A stretch of DNA of 10,765 nt from a bacterium Ga0077546 (GTDB lineage: Bacteria; Cyanobacteriota; Vampirovibrionia; Obscuribacterales; Obscuribacteraceae), in NCBI GenBank assembly GCA_001464165.1, contig LNEX01000374.1:1-10765 (forward strand), given 5' to 3'. This document shows positions 6,550-10,765 of the stretch, piece by piece (positions within the stretch are counted from its first letter, which is position 1; the number at the start of each line of letters is the position of its first letter). The notes below the pieces were generated by a model. It worked only from the letters and a program-made list of their open reading frames with translations, ran no database searches and was not told the origin of the DNA. The translations under genes were made by a program, and so were the position numbers.

Positions 6550-7215
6550 TTGAAAAATGCAACTAGAAGGAAATCAACATTGGGATTAGATTGGATACCT
6601 GCCGCAGGGCCACTGCCCGGTAAAGAAGTTGAGTTTAATAAGATTCTGGACGCTGTCCTAACCAGCACAGAGGACACAATCGACGAGCTGCACGACCAGC
6701 TAGACTTAGTTTCCAGATTTACACCAGAGGCAGTAAATGCTCCAAGAGTAGGCTTCGATGAAATTGCCAACAATTTTATGCAAGAGCGATACCAGAATGA
6801 GCAGCCAGAAGAGCCGTTTAACGAATGGGTGAGACAGTTTCATGGCCGCGGCATAATTAGCCTGGCAGAGCCATGCGACGGAATACCGCGCTATAGCAAT
6901 GGTGGCTACTATGACGGCGTTGACAGCACGAGCTTCAGAGGCGGTTTTTTAAATGACTGCGTAGATGTCATTGGCAAGAAACTGCTAGATCAAGCCTTTG
7001 AGACAATGAAAGCGGAGCAGCTCCTGAGATACGCCGACCAACTTGAAGAACGCGCTAATTCAAGTGCACGAATTAGAAAAATCGATCTGAATAGAGTTGA
7101 CTGGAGCCAGGCTGATACTAATGAGTACATCCAGCAACTAGACATAGTTCTGTGCGCAGCCCGATATTGTCGATTCTGGGGCCAGCAAGGATTTTACGTA
7201 CGAGCTTGGTTTTAA
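6550..7215 (+). CDS. Orphan hypothetical protein with TTG start, 221 residues
   Basis: The only complete plus-strand gene here. No family is recognised. Visible features are a basic N-terminus (K-N-A-T-R-R-K), an acidic helix (residues about 26-55: L-T-S-T-E-D-T-I-D-E-L-H-D-Q-L), a central Gly/Tyr-rich segment (I-P-R-Y-S-N-G-G-Y-Y-D-G-V-D) and a C-terminal helical region ending in aromatics (Y-C-R-F-W-G-Q-Q-G-F-Y-V-R-A-W-F). There is no signal peptide or membrane segment. An in-frame stop at 6538 precedes the TTG at 6550, so the start must be this TTG or a later codon. AGG at 6539-6541 gives an acceptable 8-base spacing. The stop overlaps the stop of the converging DUF4240-fusion gene by four bases. 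It is an uninterrupted 221-codon frame with normal composition, so probably real. Confidence 0.65.
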   Translation: MKNATRRKSTLGLDWIPAAGPLPGKEVEFNKILDAVLTSTEDTIDELHDQLDLVSRFTPEAVNAPRVGFDEIANNFMQERYQNEQPEEPFNEWVRQFHGRGIISLAEPCDGIPRYSNGGYYDGVDSTSFRGGFLNDCVDVIGKKLLDQAFETMKAEQLLRYADQLEERANSSARIRKIDLNRVDWSQADTNEYIQQLDIVLCAARYCRFWGQQGFYVRAWF

Positions 7216-8564
7216 CCTTCGACCGAATCACAATCAAGCGACAATGCGTAGTTCAGCTGATACTCTTCCTTATCCCAATATTTTTTAAAAAGCTTTGGAT
7301 ATCGCTTGCGAAATGCCTTCTCTTCATCATCGATTGGCACGCCGCCAAAGCCCACTTTTGAACCTAAATAACGACGGCGAACTTTCGACAAGGTCTTCTT
7401 CAACTCAGGCCTGCGCTCAATTTGAACATCAACTATATAGCCAAAACCTTCAGCAAGCATGTAGTGAGCGCCATCAAGATTGAGTAATGCCTCTTCTGTG
7501 GTCTCAAGCACAGCATAAAATACATATTTCCCTCGATAAACCAACGCTGCACAAAAATCAATAAAGCTATCGTCACTGCAGCCTGTACCAATTGTGCTAG
7601 CCGCAGTAGCCATGTCAAAAGAATAAATCTGCGTCGATAGAGAATCCCTAAAGATCTCAAACAGCTCCAGCTCTCTATCAGAAAGAGCCTCAAAGACTGC
7701 CATGAGCCTTTCGGCATGCGCCTTTGGTAAATATGGTCGCTCATATGGATTGGCAAGATCTACGATTTCCCAGAACCGTTCTTCACTCATTGCCGTAGAA
7801 CTTTCTTGAGCCCGACAGCCGAGCAGCCCAAGCCTTTCTATAACAGTCTCACGAATCGGCAACCTGGCCAGACAGTCTGAAGCAATTACCTTTTGATTCT
7901 GAATCCAAGCAACCTCTGCAAGCCCAGATGGTTTTCCATCGAATAGAATTTTCAGTTGCTGTCTATCACGCTTACTGCGATTTGAAAACTCATCCTGACT
8001 GAGCACGACTAGTGGCGGTGGATCGACCGACGAAGCAAGCAAATTAGCAAGAATGATGAACGCTTCTGAACTAGGAGCACTCTGCATTGACAGACAGAAA
8101 ACAACCGCTCTGTTCAAGTCTATCAACTCGAGCTGTGCCCTCGTCCGAACCTTAAGTCGCGATTGATCAATGCCTGCCAGAAGCAATCTAATATGCTCTT
8201 CCAAACTCACAAACGGCGGTTCCGGCGCCTGGTAGCGAACCCAGAGTTCAGTCATACAATTTGGCATCGGACAGGAAATAACCCGACAAGAATGAAAATC
8301 CGCTGCATAAAGTTTGCTGCTTACAAACCAACTATCAATAATCTTGCAGTGAACAAACTGTGAAAAAGACAAATCACATTTCTCAAATCTCTTCTTTGAA
8401 ATTATGTGTTCGTCGCCCAAAGTGCCGCGCACAGTATAACCACGAAAGTCTTGCAGCCCATCTTCAGTAAGGCCAAAGGGCGATTCGACAAAGTTGATAG
8501 CCTTAACATCAATTGCTTTCCAGCGCGCTCTCAGCTCCTGTGCTTCTTTGTCGAAAAATACCAT
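7212..8564 (-). CDS. Pentapeptide-like / DUF4240 fusion protein
   Basis: A 450-residue protein, last gene of the rpiA operon. Residues about 40-97 show degenerate pentapeptide-type spacing (F-E-K-C-D, F-S-Q-F, F-V-H-C-K, F-V-S-S-K, L-Y-A-A-D, F-H-S-C-R), suggesting a short beta-helix. Residues about 115-255 form an alpha/beta region I cannot assign. Residues about 259-375 match DUF4240: S-E-E-R-F-W-E-I-V-D, then L-S-D-R-E-L-E-L-F-E-I-F, then the hallmark G-C-S-D-D-S-F-I-D-F (328-337) and R-G-K-Y-V-F-Y-A-V-L. The C-terminal tail is basic and aromatic. DUF4240 proteins are usually much shorter and of unknown function; they are often found near predicted polymorphic-toxin or immunity-type genes, which I do not see here. 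The start at 8564 lies 9 bases after the rpiA stop with a GAAGGG-type ribosome site, indicating coupling. No signal peptide. Confidence 0.8.
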   Translation of the reverse strand: MVFFDKEAQELRARWKAIDVKAINFVESPFGLTEDGLQDFRGYTVRGTLGDEHIISKKRFEKCDLSFSQFVHCKIIDSWFVSSKLYAADFHSCRVISCPMPNCMTELWVRYQAPEPPFVSLEEHIRLLLAGIDQSRLKVRTRAQLELIDLNRAVVFCLSMQSAPSSEAFIILANLLASSVDPPPLVVLSQDEFSNRSKRDRQQLKILFDGKPSGLAEVAWIQNQKVIASDCLARLPIRETVIERLGLLGCRAQESSTAMSEERFWEIVDLANPYERPYLPKAHAERLMAVFEALSDRELELFEIFRDSLSTQIYSFDMATAASTIGTGCSDDSFIDFCAALVYRGKYVFYAVLETTEEALLNLDGAHYMLAEGFGYIVDVQIERRPELKKTLSKVRRRYLGSKVGFGGVPIDDEEKAFRKRYPKLFKKYWDKEEYQLNYALSLDCDSVEG

Positions 8565-8573
8565 TTCCCTTCT

Positions 8574-9266
8574 TCACCCCAATCTATCAATAATTTCTGT
8601 CGTATCCCCGCGCCCGACAATCACCATGGTGGCATAGTTGATAAAGAGCCCATGCTCAACGATTCCAGGAATCTTTTCTAGCTGCGCGGCAAGCTCAGCC
8701 GGTTTGTCGATTAAACCGAAGTTGCAGTCGAGTATGTAATTACCTTCATCAGTTATGAATGGCTGACCGCTTGGGAGCAGGCGCAATTTCCCCGTACCAC
8801 CAAGGTCTGTAACCTTACGCTGCACCAAGGGCGATGCAAATTGAATCACTTCTACTGGCACATGAAACTTTCCAAGTTTATCAACAAGCTTTAGCGAATC
8901 AACAATGACAATAAATTTGCGTGCAGACGAAGCGACAATTTTCTCTCGCAGCAGTGCGCCACCACCGCCTTTGATCAAATCGAGATTACCATTAACTTCA
9001 TCGGCACCATCAATAACTAGATCGCAAATCTGATGATGGTCAAAATCAGTAAGCTCTATTCCTAGCTCCCGAGCCAATTTGGCTGTTGCTTCTGATGTGG
9101 GAATGCCTTTAACTCTAAGACCTTCCTTAACCTTTCGAGCGAGAGCCTGTAAAACGAAAGCCACTGTTGATCCAGTGCCCAGGCCCAGAATCATGTCATT
9201 CTCAACAAACTCAACTGCCTTTTCAGCGGCTACTCGCTTCTCCCCTTCAACTGTTGTGGTTGGCAT
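8574..9266 (-). CDS. rpiA: Ribose-5-phosphate isomerase A
   Basis: Interconverts ribose 5-phosphate and ribulose 5-phosphate in the non-oxidative pentose phosphate pathway, in the cytoplasm. The 230-residue length fits the family. All key motifs are present: G-L-G-T-G-S-T-V (28-35, phosphate binding), P-T-S-E-A-T (56-61), D-G-A-D-E-V-N (86-92; Asp 86 and Asp 89 match the catalytic-site aspartates), K-G-G-G-G-A-L-L-R-E-K (99-109; Lys 99 and the general-base Glu 108), and a C-terminal E-H-G-L-F (204-208). The ATG at 9266 has minus-strand AGGA 7 bases upstream. It sits between a DUF4331 gene (26-base gap) and the DUF4240-fusion gene (9-base gap), all on the same strand, so it is probably the middle gene of a three-gene operon. 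No motif is missing and the gene appears functional. Confidence 0.97.
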   Translation of the reverse strand: MPTTTVEGEKRVAAEKAVEFVENDMILGLGTGSTVAFVLQALARKVKEGLRVKGIPTSEATAKLARELGIELTDFDHHQICDLVIDGADEVNGNLDLIKGGGGALLREKIVASSARKFIVIVDSLKLVDKLGKFHVPVEVIQFASPLVQRKVTDLGGTGKLRLLPSGQPFITDEGNYILDCNFGLIDKPAELAAQLEKIPGIVEHGLFINYATMVIVGRGDTTEIIDRLG

Positions 9267-9292
9267 AATTATTCCTAGTCATAAGTAAAATA

Positions 9293-10300
9293 CTACTTGC
9301 TGTGCGGTGTACCCAAGTATGGAAAGACACTCAGTGTGTCAGTGTGCGGCGAAAGACCATCAGGCGGTATGTCACCTTTTGACAAGAATGAAAGCCGCGC
9401 ATTGATGACATCATCTAAGAATGTGCGGCCATTAGGATAGCCTGCTGGCTTAGACGGATCAAAATTCAACATGTCAGGGAGAATGCGACTCTCATCAATT
9501 GCGGCAATCGCTTCTTCTCTTGTGTAATTGCCGGTGTGCCCCATCAAATGCACAAACAGTTCCAGCCAGCGCTTGTAATCATTGACTGGTTCGCTAGCAT
9601 TGTATTCTTCCTTGGTCTCATCGGTGTTGAAGAAGCTACTAACCGAAGGGTGCCCGGCACGGTCCACGTGCATTAGCTCACCGTCCCGGCGCACACTGCA
9701 GCGGCCCCAGATACGAATCTCAGGGTTGGCCTCAAGCTCGCTAGTAGGTAGCTCAATCACAATGGCGAAAACATTGGCTTCAGTGTTCGAATCTACGCCA
9801 GTCCATGGCGAGTCACCACCTAGGTGCGGTGCCGTAAAGTTCCGCCCCCCGGATGTATCAAAGAGGTTCTTAATTCCTTCGTAGTCAAAAAAGAAAGCAT
9901 CACTGCGACTGCCAGCAAAAAATGTGTAATTGCCAGCCTTGACTATATTAGGGGTGGGACCAAACGACACCTCGGCAGCTGAGATGATTTTTGTGCCAAC
10001 AGCTTCTACCGACTGGGCTTCTGCTCCCTTGGCCACGTATACATCGACTGTTTGTTTGCCGTCTTTGGGCTGAGAGAAGACATAGCTGAAAGCAATGTCG
10101 TTTAATAAATCGCCATTGTTGTCGATAGCCAAGCGATAAATGGCGTCAGGATGCAAGGCATCAGCCGAGGGATTGGCATTAAGTATGAGAACCGTTCTAG
10201 TGGGATCAGCTGGCGACTGAAAGGCATAAAGGTCACAGAGGTCGAGTCGCTGATCGCCCAGGGGTGGGCCTAGGCTGAGTCCAGTGAAGTGGTTAGACAT
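9293..10300 (-). CDS. DUF4331 family protein
   Basis: A 335-residue protein. DUF4331 hallmarks are visible from end to end: D-Q-R-L-D-L-C-D-L-Y-A-F-Q-S-P (16-30), V-L-I-L-N-A-N-P (37-44), A-I-Y-R-L-A-I-D-N-N-G-D-L-L-N-D (53-68), a mid-protein P-W-T-G-V-D-S-N-T-E-A-N-V-F, and near the C-terminus L-P-D-M-L-N-F-D, Y-P-N-G-R-T-F-L-D-D-V and F-P-Y-L-G-T-P. The biochemical function of the family is not established. Some homologues are exported; this one has no signal peptide and looks cytoplasmic. The start at 10300 is fixed by a strong AAGGAG at minus 10311-10306 with 5-base spacing; an upstream in-frame TTG at 10324 lacks this. It is the first gene of the probable operon with rpiA and faces away from the plus-strand gene at 10432. 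Confidence 0.9.
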   Translation of the reverse strand: MSNHFTGLSLGPPLGDQRLDLCDLYAFQSPADPTRTVLILNANPSADALHPDAIYRLAIDNNGDLLNDIAFSYVFSQPKDGKQTVDVYVAKGAEAQSVEAVGTKIISAAEVSFGPTPNIVKAGNYTFFAGSRSDAFFFDYEGIKNLFDTSGGRNFTAPHLGGDSPWTGVDSNTEANVFAIVIELPTSELEANPEIRIWGRCSVRRDGELMHVDRAGHPSVSSFFNTDETKEEYNASEPVNDYKRWLELFVHLMGHTGNYTREEAIAAIDESRILPDMLNFDPSKPAGYPNGRTFLDDVINARLSFLSKGDIPPDGLSPHTDTLSVFPYLGTPHSK

Positions 10301-10305
10301 TAAAT

Positions 10306-10311
10306 CTCCTT
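10306..10311 (-). promoter_or_regulatory. Strong ribosome binding site that decides the DUF4331 start
   Basis: The minus strand reads AAGGAG five bases before the ATG at 10300. This is the best Shine-Dalgarno match in the window and argues against the TTG at 10324. Confidence 0.8.
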
Positions 10312-10338
10312 GGCAATCAAACACGATTTTGCTCCTAA

Positions 10339-10344
10339 ATTATG
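10339..10344 (-). promoter_or_regulatory. Possible -10 element for the DUF4331-rpiA operon
   Basis: The minus strand reads CATAAT, five of six matches to TATAAT, about 40 bases before the ATG at 10300. No matching -35 hexamer sits at 16-18 bases and there is no extended TG, so support is weak beyond position and the single hexamer. Confidence 0.25.
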
Positions 10345-10379
10345 CCTCAAAACCAGGGTGAATTACATTCAACTAGCAG

Positions 10380-10409
10380 TTGAAAAGTTGGCATTCAGGG
10401 CAGAATATT
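10380..10409 (+). promoter_or_regulatory. Candidate promoter for the right-edge gene
   Basis: TTGAAA (10380-10385, four of six matches) is followed after 18 bases by AATATT (10404-10409, four of six matches). It lies just upstream of the plus-strand gene at 10432. The implied leader is short, with the ribosome site only a few bases after the predicted start, so the exact -10 is uncertain. Confidence 0.3.
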
Positions 10410-10431
10410 AGAAGCAATTGAGGCCTTTAAT

Positions 10432-10765
10432 ATGACCGATAGAAGCGAGACACTCGATACTCCGGTGAAGAAACTAGAACCGGCTGCTCACGGTGAAGCC
10501 GAGGACAGCGAAGACGCTCTGCACAGTGAGCTGCACGCCCTATCGCCCATTGGGTCAAATCCAAGTGACAATTTGGCGCAAGGTCAGGCTAGGCCTGTGG
10601 ACACTCCGCCATCGGTACCACCTCTCACTATTGACGGCCTAGAGCCAAAGAAAGCACCTGAAGCACCTCAAGATTCAACCCCAGACTCACCAGCAGAAGG
10701 GGGCGACAGCGGCGTATCACCACTGGACTCATGGTCATTAGAGAAAAAGACCATAGGTCAAGACA
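10432..10765 (+). CDS. N-terminal part of an acidic Pro/Ser-rich protein, cut by the window edge
   Basis: An ATG at 10432 with GAGG 8 bases upstream opens a frame that runs without a stop to the last base (111 codons visible). The sequence is low in hydrophobic residues and rich in Pro, Ser, Asp and Glu, for example E-A-E-D-S-E-D-A, P-P-S-V-P-P, K-K-A-P-E-A-P-Q and D-S-T-P-D-S-P-A-E-G-G-D-S-G. This looks intrinsically disordered, with no signal peptide. Such a region often serves as a flexible N-terminal tail in front of a folded domain or membrane anchor that would lie outside this window. Family and function cannot be judged from this part. It is transcribed divergently from the DUF4331-rpiA operon across 131 bases. 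Confidence 0.65.
   Translation, partial: MTDRSETLDTPVKKLEPAAHGEAEDSEDALHSELHALSPIGSNPSDNLAQGQARPVDTPPSVPPLTIDGLEPKKAPEAPQDSTPDSPAEGGDSGVSPLDSWSLEKKTIGQD

Noticed and set aside
7280..7299. AT-rich near-palindrome (TTTTTTAAAAAG) close to the convergent gene ends as a bidirectional terminator
   Set aside because: It lies inside the coding sequence of the DUF4240-fusion gene and lacks a GC stem, so its composition is explained by Lys/Phe codons.
8406..8681. Plus-strand frame of 91 codons across the junction of rpiA and the DUF4240-fusion gene
   Set aside because: Antisense shadow of two well-supported genes.

Overview
The window looks like ordinary chromosomal DNA from a Gram-negative-type bacterium with balanced base composition. 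Ten of the twelve genes lie on the minus strand. One complete gene (6550-7215) and one gene cut by the right edge (from 10432) lie on the plus strand. The mix of a secreted TonB-C-terminal-type protein, a membrane-anchored kinesin-light-chain-type TPR protein, DUF2059 and DUF4331 proteins, a Gfo/Idh/MocA oxidoreductase and several lineage-specific hypotheticals would suit the non-photosynthetic relatives of cyanobacteria (Melainabacteria/Obscuribacterales type). That assignment is an impression from gene content, not a demonstrated placement. I see no tRNA, rRNA, CRISPR array, transposase, integrase or phage gene.

Left part (1-3190, all minus): a secreted TonB-C-like protein, a small protein with a beta-rich 'IDG'-type domain, a hypothetical 145-residue protein and a Gfo/Idh/MocA dehydrogenase. 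Each is preceded by a gap of roughly 130-230 bases, and each gap holds a candidate promoter, so these look like single-gene transcription units.

Middle part (3321-6416, all minus): a secreted 339-residue protein of unknown function, then a closely spaced trio transcribed in the order 98-residue S1/OB-fold-like protein, secreted DUF2059 protein, membrane TPR protein (gaps of 36 and 53 bases). The last gap contains a 7-bp-stem hairpin. The trio is probably one operon with an envelope-related role, which is inference from signal peptides and membrane segments.

Right part: a lone plus-strand orphan gene (6550-7215) converges on, and overlaps by four bases, the last gene of a minus-strand operon. 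That operon runs DUF4331 protein, rpiA (ribose-5-phosphate isomerase A), then a 450-residue protein joining a pentapeptide-like N-terminus to a C-terminal DUF4240 domain (gaps of 26 and 9 bases). Diverging from it at 10432 is the start of a gene encoding an acidic, proline/serine-rich, probably disordered N-terminus.

Only RpiA has a firmly assigned biochemical function. I found no clear new defence, mobile or biosynthetic system. The points most worth a second look are the rpiA operon with two unknown-function partners, the DUF4240 fusion, the convergent stop overlap, and the regulatory structure upstream of the dehydrogenase gene.
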